Shown here one piece after another: positions 43,507 to 52,696 of a stretch of 64,000 nt of DNA. A program made the translations under genes and the position numbers. Position 1 is the first letter of the stretch, and each line of letters opens with the position of its first letter. The stretch is from Thiobacillus denitrificans (GTDB taxonomy: Bacteria; Pseudomonadota; Gammaproteobacteria; Burkholderiales; Thiobacillaceae), in the NCBI RefSeq assembly GCF_001530125.1, contig NZ_LDUG01000014.1, positions 1-64,000 of the forward strand. Reading direction: 5' to 3'. The notes under the pieces are model-generated. The model saw only the letters and a list, made by a program, of their open reading frames with translations, did no database searches and was not told where the DNA came from.

Positions 43507-43616
43507 TGTAGGAGGCCCGCCCTCGGGCCGAAGCTATGGAGGTTGCGGGGTTGCGACGGTGCGACGGTGCGACGGTGCGACGGTGCGAAATTCGGGGCGG
43601 GGGCGCCCCGCCTACA
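43507..43616. repeat. Imperfect inverted-repeat block upstream of the ald 3' end
   Basis: TGTAGGAGGCCCGCC near 43507 is roughly mirrored by GGGCGCCCCGCCTACA near 43600-43615. Within it are the palindrome GGCCCGCCCTCGGGCC and four tandem copies of GCGACGGT (43553-43584). It lies between the convergent gpmA and ald genes. It resembles intergenic repeat units common in this bacterial group. Confidence 0.55.
43553..43584. repeat. Four tandem copies of the 8-mer GCGACGGT
   Basis: GCGACGGT occurs four times in a row and is followed by a partial copy GCGA. An 8-bp unit in an intergenic region is prone to slippage and could be a variable-number site. Confidence 0.85.
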
Positions 43617-44697
43617 GGCCTATTCCCAGATCCTGCGCCAGACCGGCGTGGGTGATTTTTCCGGCGTGGACCTGCATCCCTTGTTTGAGCCCGGCATCGG
43701 TATCCAGCGCGGCGAGGCCCTGCGCCGCCAGGGTCTGCACGTAGGGCAGGGTGGCGTGGGTGAGTGCCTCGGTGGCGGTGCGGGCGACGGCGCCGGGCAT
43801 GTTGGTGACGCAATAGTGGACGACGCCTGCGGCGACGAAGAACGGATCGCTGTGGGTGGTGGGGCGCGAGGTTTCGGCAATGCCGCCCTGGTCGATGGAA
43901 ACGTCGACCAGCACCGAACCTGGCGACATCCGGTTCAATAGCTCGCGGCTGATCAGGCGCGGCGCGTGGCGGCCAGGAATTTGCGCGGCGCCGATGACGA
44001 TGTCGGCTTGCGCGAGGCTGTTGGCGATTGCCTCGGGCGAGGAAAAGCGCGTTTCAATCTGCGCGCCGAACAGGATTTCGGCATGCGCGAGCGTGTCGGT
44101 CTGGCGGTCGATGAGGGTGACGCGCGCGCCGAGCCCGACCGCCGTACGCGCGGCCGTCATACCGACCATGCCGGCGCCGATGATGACCACATGTGCGGGG
44201 GGCACGCCAGGCATGCCGCTGATCAGCTTGCCATTGCCGCCGTGCGAGGTGAGCAGTCCCAGCGCGCCCATCTGTGGCGCCAGCCGTCCGGCGATATAGG
44301 ACATCGGCTGCAAGAGCGGCAGGCCGCCGGCAGGCCGGGTGACGGTTTCGTAGGCAATCGCCGTCACCCCGCGCGCCACCAGTTCGTGCGCCAGTTCCGG
44401 CGCGGCGGCCAGATGCAGGTAGCAGAACAGCAGTTGTCCGCTGCGCAGGTGGGTCAGCTCGGTGGGCTGCGGCTCCTTCACCTTGACGACCAGGTCGGCC
44501 GCCCAGGCTTCGGCCGGGGTGGCCACGATGGCCGCGCCGGCCGCGCGATAGGCATCGTCGCCGAATCCCGCCACGGCGCCCGCGCCGGTCTCGACGCTGA
44601 CGCTGTGGCCGGCCAGGCTCAGTTCGCGCGCGCCCTCGGGGGTGAGTGCTACCCGGTATTCGTGATTCTTGATTTCCTTGGGGATGCCGATGTGCAT
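43612..44697 (-). CDS. ald: Alanine dehydrogenase
   Basis: NAD-dependent, interconverts L-alanine and pyruvate plus ammonia. 361 residues with MHIGIPKEIKNHEYRVALTP (substrate Arg), VKVKEPQPTEL (substrate Lys), LFCYLHLAA (His), the Rossmann motif IIGAGMVGMTAARTAVGLGA and DVSIDQGGIAETSRPTTH (catalytic Asp). Slightly shorter than the 371-residue type enzymes at the C-terminus. It stands alone with repeat elements on both sides. Confidence 0.95.
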   Translation of the reverse strand: MHIGIPKEIKNHEYRVALTPEGARELSLAGHSVSVETGAGAVAGFGDDAYRAAGAAIVATPAEAWAADLVVKVKEPQPTELTHLRSGQLLFCYLHLAAAPELAHELVARGVTAIAYETVTRPAGGLPLLQPMSYIAGRLAPQMGALGLLTSHGGNGKLISGMPGVPPAHVVIIGAGMVGMTAARTAVGLGARVTLIDRQTDTLAHAEILFGAQIETRFSSPEAIANSLAQADIVIGAAQIPGRHAPRLISRELLNRMSPGSVLVDVSIDQGGIAETSRPTTHSDPFFVAAGVVHYCVTNMPGAVARTATEALTHATLPYVQTLAAQGLAALDTDAGLKQGMQVHAGKITHAGLAQDLGIGL

Positions 44698-44749
44698 GGT
44701 GAGCCTCGCGGGGATGGATAACCCGCAGCATAACCAATGTGGTCACACG

Positions 44750-44901
44750 CTAGGGAAACGCTGATTAATTCCGTCATTGCGAGGAGCGCAGCGACGCGGC
44801 AATCCAGAGAGCTTTGTTTTAGCAGACATTCTGGATTGCTTCCCGCCGCGCTACGCTCGCGGTCGCAATGACGAAATATGAATAAATCAGCGCTTCCCTA
44901 G
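44750..44901. mobile_element. CTAG-bounded miniature element, copy 5 (152 bp)
   Basis: Left end CTAGGGAAACGCTGATTAAT, right end AAATCAGCGCTTCCCTAG. The interior shares GCGAGGAGCG, GACGCGGCAATCCAGA and TCGCAATGACG with the other copies but has an extra CCGCCGCGCTACGCTCGCGG stretch. It lies between the ald start and the pyrD end. Confidence 0.8.
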
Positions 44902-44929
44902 AAATATGCGGGCTTATTCCTTGTTGGGG

Positions 44930-45949
44930 TCAGGCGAGGTGCTGCACGCATTCGCGCACCAGCGCCGGGCCGCGATAAATCAGCCCGGTATACAACTGCA
45001 CCAGCGAGGCGCCGGCAGCGATTTTTTCCTGCGCGTCGGCGCCCGACAGGATGCCGCCGACGCCGATGATCGGCACTTCGTTCTTCAGGTGATGCGCCAG
45101 CGCCGCAATGACGCGGGTGGACGCCGCGCGCACCGGCGCGCCGGACAGGCCGCCGGTTTCATCGGCATACGGCAGGCCGGCGACGGCATCGCGCGCGAGG
45201 GTGGTGTTGGTGGCGATCACGGCGTCGATGCGGTGCATCATCAGCAGTGCGGCAATCGCGGCGATCTGCGCGTCGTCGAGGTCGGGCGCGATCTTCAGCG
45301 CGATCGGCACGTATTTGCCGTGGCGCTGCGCGAGCTCGGACTGGCGCAGCTTGATCGCCGACAGCAGCGCATCGAGCGCCTCGTCCTTCTGCAGTTCGCG
45401 CAGGCCCTGCGTGTTGGGCGAGGAGATGTTCACCGTCACGTAACGGGCGTGCGCGTAGACGGCGCCGAGGCAGGCCAGATAGTCGTCGACTGCCTGTTCG
45501 TTCGGTGTGTCCTTGTTCTTGCCGATGTTGATGCCGAGCACGCCAGTGAATCCGCTGGCCTCGACGTTCTTCACCAGATTGTCGACGCCGAGGTTGTTGA
45601 AGCCCATGCGGTTGATGAGGGCCTCGCCCTGCGGCAAACGGAACAGGCGCGGCTTCGGGTTGCCGGGCTGCGGGCGCGGCGTCACCGTGCCGATCTCGAT
45701 GAAGCCGAAGCCCAGCGCCGCCAGCGCGTTGATGTGCGCGCCGTCCTTGTCGAGCCCGGCCGCGAGACCAACTGGATTGGGGAAGTCGATGCCCATTACG
45801 TGCACCGGCTTGCCGGTTGCACGCGGCAGCAGGTTCAGCAGGTTCAGCAGGCCGAGGCGATGCGCGATGTCGAGGCTGGCAAGGGTGAAGCGGTGCGCGT
45901 CCTCGGGGTCGAGCGAGAAAAGCGCCGGGCGGAGCAGCGGATAGAGCAT
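44930..45949 (-). CDS. pyrD: Dihydroorotate dehydrogenase (quinone)
   Basis: 339 residues, class 2 membrane-associated enzyme oxidising dihydroorotate to orotate with electrons to the quinone pool. It has the N-terminal amphipathic helix ([19 protein letters not shown]), [44 protein letters not shown] with the catalytic Ser, and [12 protein letters not shown]. It follows the symporter gene by 3 bp on the same strand, so the two are probably an operon. Confidence 0.96.
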   Translation of the reverse strand: MLYPLLRPALFSLDPEDAHRFTLASLDIAHRLGLLNLLNLLPRATGKPVHVMGIDFPNPVGLAAGLDKDGAHINALAALGFGFIEIGTVTPRPQPGNPKPRLFRLPQGEALINRMGFNNLGVDNLVKNVEASGFTGVLGINIGKNKDTPNEQAVDDYLACLGAVYAHARYVTVNISSPNTQGLRELQKDEALDALLSAIKLRQSELAQRHGKYVPIALKIAPDLDDAQIAAIAALLMMHRIDAVIATNTTLARDAVAGLPYADETGGLSGAPVRAASTRVIAALAHHLKNEVPIIGVGGILSGADAQEKIAAGASLVQLYTGLIYRGPALVRECVQHLA

Positions 45950-45952
45950 GGT

Positions 45953-47266
45953 TCAGGCAGCCGGGTGGGTTGGAATGGCGTGGCGCGTGGCGGCCTCGAC
46001 CGAACCCGCTTCCGGGTCGTCGAACACGGCCTGATCGAGCGCATTTTCGCTCTTGGCGACGATGCAGCTCACCACGCAGTCGCCGGTGACGTTGACCGTG
46101 GTGCGCATCATGTCGAGCAGCCGGTCGACGCCGATGATGAGCGCGATGCCCTCGACTGGCAGGCCGACCTGGCCCAGCACCATGGTCAGCGTCACCAGGC
46201 CGACGCCCGGCACGGCGGCCGTGCCGACCGAGGCGAGGGTGGCGGTCAGCACCACCAGCAGATAGTCGGTGAGCGACAGGTCGATGCCGTAGACGTTGGC
46301 GATGAACACCGTGGCCACACCCTGCATCATGGCGGTGCCGTCCATGTTGATGGTGGCGCCCAACGGCACGGTGAACGAGGCGATGCTGTTCGGTACCCCC
46401 ATCTTGTATTCCACCGTGTGCAGGGTGACCGGGATGGTGGCACCGGAACTGGCGGTGGAAAACGCGAACGCAGCCGGGTCGCGCATCTTTTTCAGGAAGG
46501 TGATCGGGTTGAGCGAACCCAGCAGGCGCAGCAGCAGCGAATAGACGCCGAACAGCTGGATCGCCAGCGCCGCGGTCAGCGTCAGGAAATAGGCCGCCAG
46601 CGGCAGCAGCAGATCCAGTCCCTGGCTGGCGAAGGTGCGGGTGATCAGTGCGAACACGCCATAGGGCGCGAGCCGCATGATCCACTCGACCATGTGCATG
46701 ATCACCGCGTCGAGGTCGTTGAACAGGTTGAGCACGTGCTTGCCGCGTGCGCCCGACATCGTCACCGCCACGCCGAACAGCAGCGCGAAGACGATGATCT
46801 GCAACATATTGCCTTCGGCCATCGCCGCCACCGGATTGGTCGGCATGATATCGATCAGCACCTGGGTGAGTGATGGGGCCTCCTTGCCGCTGAAGCGGGC
46901 AGCAGTATCCCCGGCATCGAATCCCTGTCCGGGGCCGACCAGGCCTGCCAGCGTCAGCGCAATCGACACCGCGATGGCGGTGGTCGCCAGGTACAGCGCC
47001 AGCGCCTTGGCGCCGATGCGGCCCAGCGCCTTCAGGTCCGACAGGGCAGTGACGCCCACCACCAGCGAGACGAATACCAGCGGCACCACCATCATCTTCA
47101 GCGCCGCCACGAACACCGAACCGACGACATGCAGCAGCCCGTCCACCACAAAATTCTGCACCCAGGGCGCCGCGCTGAGCTGATTCAGCGCAACGCCCAG
47201 CACGATGCCCGCGAGCATCGCAATGACGATCTGGCGGGTGAGGCGGTGAGATTCAGGTGCGGCCAT
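45953..47266 (-). CDS. Dicarboxylate/amino acid:cation symporter (DAACS family)
   Basis: 437 residues with about eight membrane helices and two re-entrant hairpins. Family motifs are SSGATIPVTLH (serine-rich hairpin), NMDGTAMMQG and TAAVPGVGLVTL, as in GltP/DctA/Glt1. Takes up glutamate, aspartate or C4-dicarboxylates with H+ or Na+; the substrate cannot be fixed from sequence. Together with alanine dehydrogenase and pyrD it suggests amino-acid/aspartate-linked metabolism, which is only an inference. Confidence 0.9.
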   Translation of the reverse strand: MAAPESHRLTRQIVIAMLAGIVLGVALNQLSAAPWVQNFVVDGLLHVVGSVFVAALKMMVVPLVFVSLVVGVTALSDLKALGRIGAKALALYLATTAIAVSIALTLAGLVGPGQGFDAGDTAARFSGKEAPSLTQVLIDIMPTNPVAAMAEGNMLQIIVFALLFGVAVTMSGARGKHVLNLFNDLDAVIMHMVEWIMRLAPYGVFALITRTFASQGLDLLLPLAAYFLTLTAALAIQLFGVYSLLLRLLGSLNPITFLKKMRDPAAFAFSTASSGATIPVTLHTVEYKMGVPNSIASFTVPLGATINMDGTAMMQGVATVFIANVYGIDLSLTDYLLVVLTATLASVGTAAVPGVGLVTLTMVLGQVGLPVEGIALIIGVDRLLDMMRTTVNVTGDCVVSCIVAKSENALDQAVFDDPEAGSVEAATRHAIPTHPAA

Positions 47267-47427
47267 GGGGAGCCAGTGCAGGCGTCGGCATGACGCGAGT
47301 TTAACAGGGCGATGCCGTCAGGCTGTTGCATGACCGGCAGGCGATGCTATCCTGAACCTACGCGTGATTGCGCGTGTCTGTAAGTTTCATCAATGTCCAT
47401 CCCGTTTTCTCACTAATCGACAAACCC

Positions 47428-48591
47428 ATGACGACCCCGTATTTTCTGCAGCGACTCGTATTGCTTTTCAGTGTGTTGATGGTGCCCGCCGCCTGGAGCG
47501 ATTCCTCCCTTCCTCCGCCGCCGCAACTGGTGGCGAAATCCTGGGTGCTGATGGATTCAGTCAGCGGCAATGTCCTGGTTAATCACCAGGGCGACACGCG
47601 CCTGCCGCCCGCCAGCCTGACCAAGCTGATGACCGCGCATGTCGCCGCGCTGGAACTTCAGCGTGGCCGAATCAAGGAAACCGATCTCGTCACCATCAGC
47701 GAAAAAGCCTGGCGCATGGGTGGCTCGAAAATGTTCGTTAAGGTCGGCGACCAGATTGCGGTGAGCGACCTCTTGCGCGGCATCATCGTACAGTCGGGCA
47801 ACGACGCCAGCATCGCAGTGGCCGAACATCTCGCGGGCGGCGAGGACACCTTCGCCGCGCTGATGAATCAGGAAGCGAAGCGCTTGGGCCTCGCCGACAC
47901 GAATTTCGTCAACGCCACCGGCTGGCCGGCCGAAGGCCACTATTCGAGCGCGCTCGACATGGCCAAACTCGCACGGGCCATCGTCATCGAGGATCCCGAA
48001 CATTATGCGATGTATGCCGAAAAGGAATTCGTCTGGAGCGGCATCAAGCAGCCGAACCGCAACCTGCTGTTGTGGCGCGACCCCACCGTCGACGGCCTGA
48101 AAACCGGCCATACCGAGGAAGCCGGCTACTGCATGGTCGCGTCGAGCAAGCGCGACGGCCAGCGCCTGATCGCCGTAGTGTTCGGCACCGACAGCGAAGC
48201 CGCGCGGGCGACCGAGACGGCCAAGCTGTTCGCGTATGGCTTCAATTTCTTCGACAGCAAAACTTTCTTTAAAAAGGGTGAAACGGTGCAGAGCGTGGAC
48301 GTCTGGAAAGGCGCCGCGCGAACGGTCAAGGCTGGCGTCGCTGCCGACTTCGCCGCCGCACTGCCCAAGCGCACCAGCGGCGAGTACCAGACGCGCATCG
48401 TGCTGGCAGCGGACGAGCCGGTCGCTCCCATCGCCGCCGGCGCGCCACTGGGGCAGGTCGAGCTGGTGAGCGGTGACGGCAAGGTCGTCATGCAGGCGCC
48501 GCTGGTCGCGCTCGAAGCAGTCGAAGAGGGCGGCTTCTTCCGCCGCATCTGGGACAGCATTCGGTTGTTCTTCAGGGGGCTGCTTGGCTGA
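47428..48591 (+). CDS. dacA: D-alanyl-D-alanine carboxypeptidase (PBP5/6 type)
   Basis: Trims the terminal D-Ala from peptidoglycan stem peptides in the periplasm. About 387 residues from the ATG at 47428: Sec signal ending near AAWSDS, catalytic SLTK (PPASLTKLMTAH), SGN (IVQSGNDASIA) and KTG (VDGLKTGHTEEAGYC), then a beta-rich PBP5 C-terminal domain and an amphipathic membrane anchor (FRRIWDSIRLFFRGLLG). An upstream GTG at 47368 is possible but would put 20 residues before the signal. A strong terminator follows. Confidence 0.95.
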   Translation: MTTPYFLQRLVLLFSVLMVPAAWSDSSLPPPPQLVAKSWVLMDSVSGNVLVNHQGDTRLPPASLTKLMTAHVAALELQRGRIKETDLVTISEKAWRMGGSKMFVKVGDQIAVSDLLRGIIVQSGNDASIAVAEHLAGGEDTFAALMNQEAKRLGLADTNFVNATGWPAEGHYSSALDMAKLARAIVIEDPEHYAMYAEKEFVWSGIKQPNRNLLLWRDPTVDGLKTGHTEEAGYCMVASSKRDGQRLIAVVFGTDSEAARATETAKLFAYGFNFFDSKTFFKKGETVQSVDVWKGAARTVKAGVAADFAAALPKRTSGEYQTRIVLAADEPVAPIAAGAPLGQVELVSGDGKVVMQAPLVALEAVEEGGFFRRIWDSIRLFFRGLLG

Positions 48592-48624
48592 CCCTAGCCA
48601 GAGCCCTGCAAGTGGAGTTGAAAG

Positions 48625-48651
48625 CGGCCCTGGAAGTGGGCCGCTTTTTTA
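48625..48651 (+). terminator. Rho-independent terminator after dacA
   Basis: Perfect 7-bp stem GCGGCCC (48625-48631) and GGGCCGC (48639-48645) with a 7-base loop, followed by TTTTTT. A textbook intrinsic terminator 34 bp after the dacA stop. Confidence 0.92.
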
Positions 48652-48772
48652 TGGCCGGTTGCTCAAAGTAGCACACGCCTTTCAAAACCCACCGTGCAGC
48701 AACGCTTTGGATTAAATTGTCTTCAACCCATGAAGGCTCCCGGTTGAAGTTGAACGCGCCTGGATCAGACTC

Positions 48773-49785
48773 ATGCCAAAATCACTTAAGGCCATTATCT
48801 ATGCCACCGGCGCGCTCATCGGACTGCTTGTCCTCACCGCGATCGCCCTGTTTTTTCCCCTGGACGCGAGCCGCCTGCAGCTTTCGGACAGGGATCGCCC
48901 AGGCAACATGAAGAAGCTTTCCCTTTCGGCGGGAGTCGCTTGCGGGGCGGTCCGGACCAAGGCGCACGCCGCATCCGACCTGAAATTCACGGTCGCCGGG
49001 CAGCGCGGGGTGTTCGATCTCAAGCCCTTCACGATGCGTGTCTACGCTGGGCAGGGTTCGGGAACCTACGGGCGGACTTTACGGGCGCTGTTCCCCGCTA
49101 CCACGTCAGCTATGCCCTTTCGCGGTTCCACGTTGATGCATTCCTCAAACCCCTGTCGCCGCAAAATGCCACGGAAGGGTCGGTGGACCTCACCGCAAAC
49201 CTGTCGATGCAGGGCGAGACCGTAAGAAAAATGAAGCAGAGCATGGAGGGGCAGGTCTCGCTGCGTGGCAAGAATCTCATCCTCAATGGCCGCAATCTCG
49301 ATCAGGAGTTCGACCGGTTCGAGTCCAGCCAGACCTTCAATCTCGTGGATGTGGGCGCCTTCTTCTTTGCCGGGCCTGTCGGCCTGGCGGTCACCAAGGG
49401 GTACAGTTTCGCGAGCATCCTGCAAGGATCGGCGGGCCGCAGCGAGATCCGGACGCTCGTCTCGGACTGGAAAGTCGAGCGAGGTGTTGCGCTGTCGCAG
49501 GACGTGGCCATCGCGACGAACAAGAACCGCGTCGCCCTCCAGGGCGGGCTCGATTTCGTCAACGAGCGGTTCGACGACGTGACCGTGGTCTTGATCGACG
49601 ACAAGGGCTGCATCCGGGCGCAGCAAACCATCCATGGCGCCTTCAAGAACCCGGTGGTTGAAAACCCGAGCACCCTCAAGTCACTCACCGGGCCAGTGGT
49701 CAAGTTGCTCAAGCAGGTGGGGAGCCTCTTTCCGGGTGGAGAGTGCGACGTGTTCTACGCGGGTTCGGTCGTGCCGCCGAAATAG
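48773..49785 (+). pseudogene. AsmA-family gene, frameshifted and internally deleted
   Basis: The first frame gives an N-terminal membrane helix (LIGLLVLTAIALFFPL), a short stretch (VACGAVRTKAHAASDLKFTV) and FDLKPFTMRVYAGQGSG. The reading then shifts to a second frame that continues ADFTGAVPRYHVSYALSRFH, MKQSMEGQVSLRGKNL and AFFFAGPVGLAVTKGYSFAS to a TGA-type end at 49785. The switch is near 49055-49068 and looks like loss of one base. The usual 200 or so residues of the AsmA N-terminal domain between helix and repeat are also missing, so it is probably a decaying gene. AsmA-like proteins serve lipid transport and envelope assembly. Confidence 0.82.
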
Positions 49786-50201
49786 AGGGGCAATGAAAGC
49801 GGGCTGGCGGGACGCAAGCCTGCATAGAGTGCGGGAAGAATGATGCGAGCCGGGGCCTCCTTGATTTCTTCCGAAATCGACCCTCAAGAGACAGTCGAGG
49901 TATATTCATCGAATGTCCGTTCAGCTATTGCCAGCGGACATTTGTAAACGAACACCTGTTGGTTGTAGGCGTTAATATCTTCGTTCGCAGTCAGTTTTAT
50001 TCCCTTCTGCTTTGTTCGTCTTTCGAGTTCATGAGCTTTGTGGGCAGTGGGAATAGGATAATGAAATCCCCCGATGCTGCGTTGAATCCACAGCCAGGCA
50101 GCTACCCAACAGATGCTTCACGAAGGCCTCGGGCACGTCTACACATCAAAGGCGGCAACGATGCCCCAGTGCCGCGTTACTAATGTATTAAGGAGAAACA
50201 C
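49786..50201. other. Non-coding region between the asmA remnant and the BolA gene
   Basis: About 416 bases without a convincing gene. Features seen: an inverted repeat AATGTCCG (49912-49919) and CGGACATT (49935-49942) with a 15-base loop, and an AAGGAG ribosome binding site before the BolA gene. A short open frame around 49959-50183 has no coding character. Confidence 0.6.
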
Positions 50202-50465
50202 ATGTCATCCCATCCAACTGACTTCCAAGGTTCCGTCATCGATGCGCTGCGTGAGGCCATCGAGCGCCAAATTCCCGATTCACGGGCCGAAGTGAACGGA
50301 GGCGGCGGCCACTACATCATCGAGGTGACGTCGCCCGTGTTCGCCGGCAAGAGCATGCTGGAAAGTCATCGCATGGTGTACGGTACTATCGCCGAGCTGA
50401 TGAACGGTGACAGGGCTCCGGTGCATGCCGTCGACAGCCTGAAGACCCGGACACCCACTGAGTAG
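50202..50465 (+). CDS. BolA/IbaG-family protein
   Basis: 87 residues. DFQGSVIDALREAIERQIPD followed by GGGGHYIIEVTSPVFAGKSM and ESHRMVYGTIAELM fit the BolA fold, including the conserved VxSxxFxGxxxxxxHRxVY pattern with an Arg-Met change, and a His as possible iron-sulfur ligand partner for monothiol glutaredoxins. AAGGAG lies 7 bases upstream of the ATG. It sits 88 bp before the nitroreductase-like gene, in the same orientation. Confidence 0.85.
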   Translation: MSSHPTDFQGSVIDALREAIERQIPDSRAEVNGGGGHYIIEVTSPVFAGKSMLESHRMVYGTIAELMNGDRAPVHAVDSLKTRTPTE

Positions 50466-50553
50466 CGGTAGCGTGAAGCGTGTCAGGAATGACTTTAACC
50501 GTAGCTGCGACGCGCCGCTGATGAGCGCGAAGGGTCTTTGATTACGGCACAGC

Positions 50554-52302
50554 ATGACTAAGATTGCCATGACATCCCATCGTCTTTCAGCCTTGTCGGC
50601 GGAGCCAACTGCACTGAAACGAGCCGACCTTCTTGAGGGAGAGTCATCTTCAGAAACGGTGGTCGTCGCCTACCACGAGCGGACCAAGCATCACTTCCAT
50701 CGCTACGCCGCCGCGCTCGGTTACATGGACTGGGCGACACAGCCCGATCCGTTTCGGCGCTACGCGGGAGCGGACCTGGTTCGCCTCCCTCTGCCCAAAG
50801 CGGGTTGCCCACTGCCCTATTGGCAGCTTTATGCGAGCGCGACTGTGCCGCCAGTGCCACTGTCGCTGGAGTCGGTCTCGCTGTTTTTTCGCTACGCACT
50901 CTCACTGACGGCATGGAAGCAAGTCGGCGAGACTAAGTGGCCGTTGCGCGCAAATCCTTCGAGCGGGAATCTTCATCCGACCGAAGGCTACGCCCTACTG
51001 CCTGCGGTCGATCAGATCGGCGAGACCGCCGCCGTGTACCACTACGCGCCTAGGGAACACGCTCTTGAACGACGAGCAGCGCTCGACGCGGAGCGGTGGA
51101 CCGAGCTGGTTGGGGCTTTTCCTGATGGCTCCTTCCTCGTGGGTCTGTCGTCGGTGCATTGGCGAGAAGCCTGGAAGTACGGCGAGCGTGCGTTCCGCTA
51201 TTGCCAGCACGATGTCGGACACGCGCTGGCCGGCCTGCGTATCGCGGCAGCGGCGCTCGGCTGGAGACTGATGCTCCTCAATGGCGTGAGCAATAGCACC
51301 CTCTCCAGCCTGCTGGGGCTAGACCGCGAAGAAGACTTTGCGGGGTCAGAGCGCGAGGAAGCTGAGTTGCTCGTGTTAATTACACCGGGCTCGATGCCGC
51401 TTGCGACCGACTCGAAGCCGCTGATGGCCTACAAAGCTGGCGTGCTTTGGCAGGGCATGGCAAACATGCTTAGCCCAGAACACGGCGTCGCATGGCCCGT
51501 GATCGATGAGGTTGCGCAGGCGACTCGACGCTGCGAAAGCACGCCTATCAAGGAAGACTTCTCCGGTTTTCCTTCGGAAGATGAACTTTTTGGGACACCT
51601 GTCCGTCAGGGTCTGCTCAGCGCAGAGAAGGCCATCCTTGGCCGCCGCAGCGCGGTAGCGATGGATGGCTCAACGTCGATCTCGCGCGCCGCGTTCTTTC
51701 GCATGTTCGCCCGGTTGATCCCAACACATGAGCGGCAAGGTATGCCCTGGGACGCAATTCCCTGGCGACCACGCATCCACCTCGGGCTCTTCGTTCACCG
51801 CGTCGATGGCTTAGTGCCTGGCCTCTACGTGCTCGTCCGAGATCCGGACAAGATCGAAATTCTCAAGCGAGTGATGGGTTCAGAATTTTGTTGGCAGCGC
51901 GTGCCAGACTGCCCGCCCGGGCTCCCCTTGTACCTCCTCAAGGAGGGAGACTGTCGAGCGCTGGCGATCACCGTCTCCTGCGGCCAGGACATCGCCGGCG
52001 ATGGTGCCTTCAGCCTGGCCATGATCGCCGACTACATGGATAGCCTGGCCAGCTACGGCGCCTCGTTCTACCGCAACCTGTTCTGGGAGGCCGGCATGGT
52101 GGGCCAGATACTTTATCTGGAGGCCGAAGAGGCAGGCATCCGCGCCACCGGGATCGGCTGCTACTTCGACGATCCAGTCCATGCGGCTTTCGGCATCGCT
52201 TCACGCGAGTGGCAGAGTTTCTACCACTTCACGGTGGGCGGCCCAGTTGATGACGGACGGCTCAGCACATTGCCTGCGTACAACTTCGAGGAAGAACAAT
52301 AA
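50554..52302 (+). CDS. SagB/ThcOx-family double nitroreductase-domain oxidoreductase
   Basis: 582 residues with two nitroreductase-like halves: the first about 80-300 (ANPSSGNLHPTEGYALLPAV, YRYCQHDVGHALAGLRIAAA-like) and the second about 350-570 (LLSAEKAILGRRSAVAMDGS, AEEAGIRATGIGCYFDDPVH). This layout is that of SagB/ThcOx FMN dehydrogenases that oxidise thiazolines/oxazolines in RiPPs, though stand-alone versions exist with unknown roles. No YcaO, E1-like or precursor gene is visible nearby, so a RiPP role is not supported. An internal ATG at 50569 is an alternative start. Its codon use looks less GC-biased than the core genes. Confidence 0.8.
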   Translation: MTKIAMTSHRLSALSAEPTALKRADLLEGESSSETVVVAYHERTKHHFHRYAAALGYMDWATQPDPFRRYAGADLVRLPLPKAGCPLPYWQLYASATVPPVPLSLESVSLFFRYALSLTAWKQVGETKWPLRANPSSGNLHPTEGYALLPAVDQIGETAAVYHYAPREHALERRAALDAERWTELVGAFPDGSFLVGLSSVHWREAWKYGERAFRYCQHDVGHALAGLRIAAAALGWRLMLLNGVSNSTLSSLLGLDREEDFAGSEREEAELLVLITPGSMPLATDSKPLMAYKAGVLWQGMANMLSPEHGVAWPVIDEVAQATRRCESTPIKEDFSGFPSEDELFGTPVRQGLLSAEKAILGRRSAVAMDGSTSISRAAFFRMFARLIPTHERQGMPWDAIPWRPRIHLGLFVHRVDGLVPGLYVLVRDPDKIEILKRVMGSEFCWQRVPDCPPGLPLYLLKEGDCRALAITVSCGQDIAGDGAFSLAMIADYMDSLASYGASFYRNLFWEAGMVGQILYLEAEEAGIRATGIGCYFDDPVHAAFGIASREWQSFYHFTVGGPVDDGRLSTLPAYNFEEEQ

Positions 52303-52696
52303 GTATCCCAAGCAAAACCTGCAGGGATGCCCGACCATGGATCAAAATGTAACGCAGAAGTTGATTATTGCGTGCTTATCCGGTTAGCTCCCAACGACTC
52401 TACGTCGGGGCACTTCTGGCCTGAAAGTGGGGCGCGACCACCTTTTGGCAGGTCGAACATATGTTGTCTACCGTCAGCCCCAAACTGGAAGCGGACAGTC
52501 AGAGATGGCGCGTGACCGGCAGCAGTCGACCCTGAACAGCCGGTGGGCTTGCAGTCTCAACGCCCGCTTCGCAGCGGTAAGCAGACATTCCTGTTCGCTC
52601 AGGAAACTGGAACTATCGGCTAACAGTAGGCATTCACGTGAGGCGGAATGTGAAAATCCGGCTGGAAAGAAAGTATGAACGAACGGCTATGTAGGG
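52303..52696. other. Non-coding region after the nitroreductase gene
   Basis: About 394 bases in which I find no plausible gene; short open frames in all phases lack a ribosome binding site and coding character. It separates the accessory BolA-nitroreductase pair from the convergent MFS gene and could be old degraded sequence. Confidence 0.55.

Noticed and set aside
49959-50183. 74-residue open frame upstream of the BolA gene
   Set aside because: No ribosome binding site, no domain-like pattern, and it ends within the BolA leader region.
50554-52302. A RiPP (thiazole/oxazole peptide) gene cluster around the SagB-like gene
   Set aside because: No YcaO cyclodehydratase, E1-like or precursor peptide gene can be seen within several kb.
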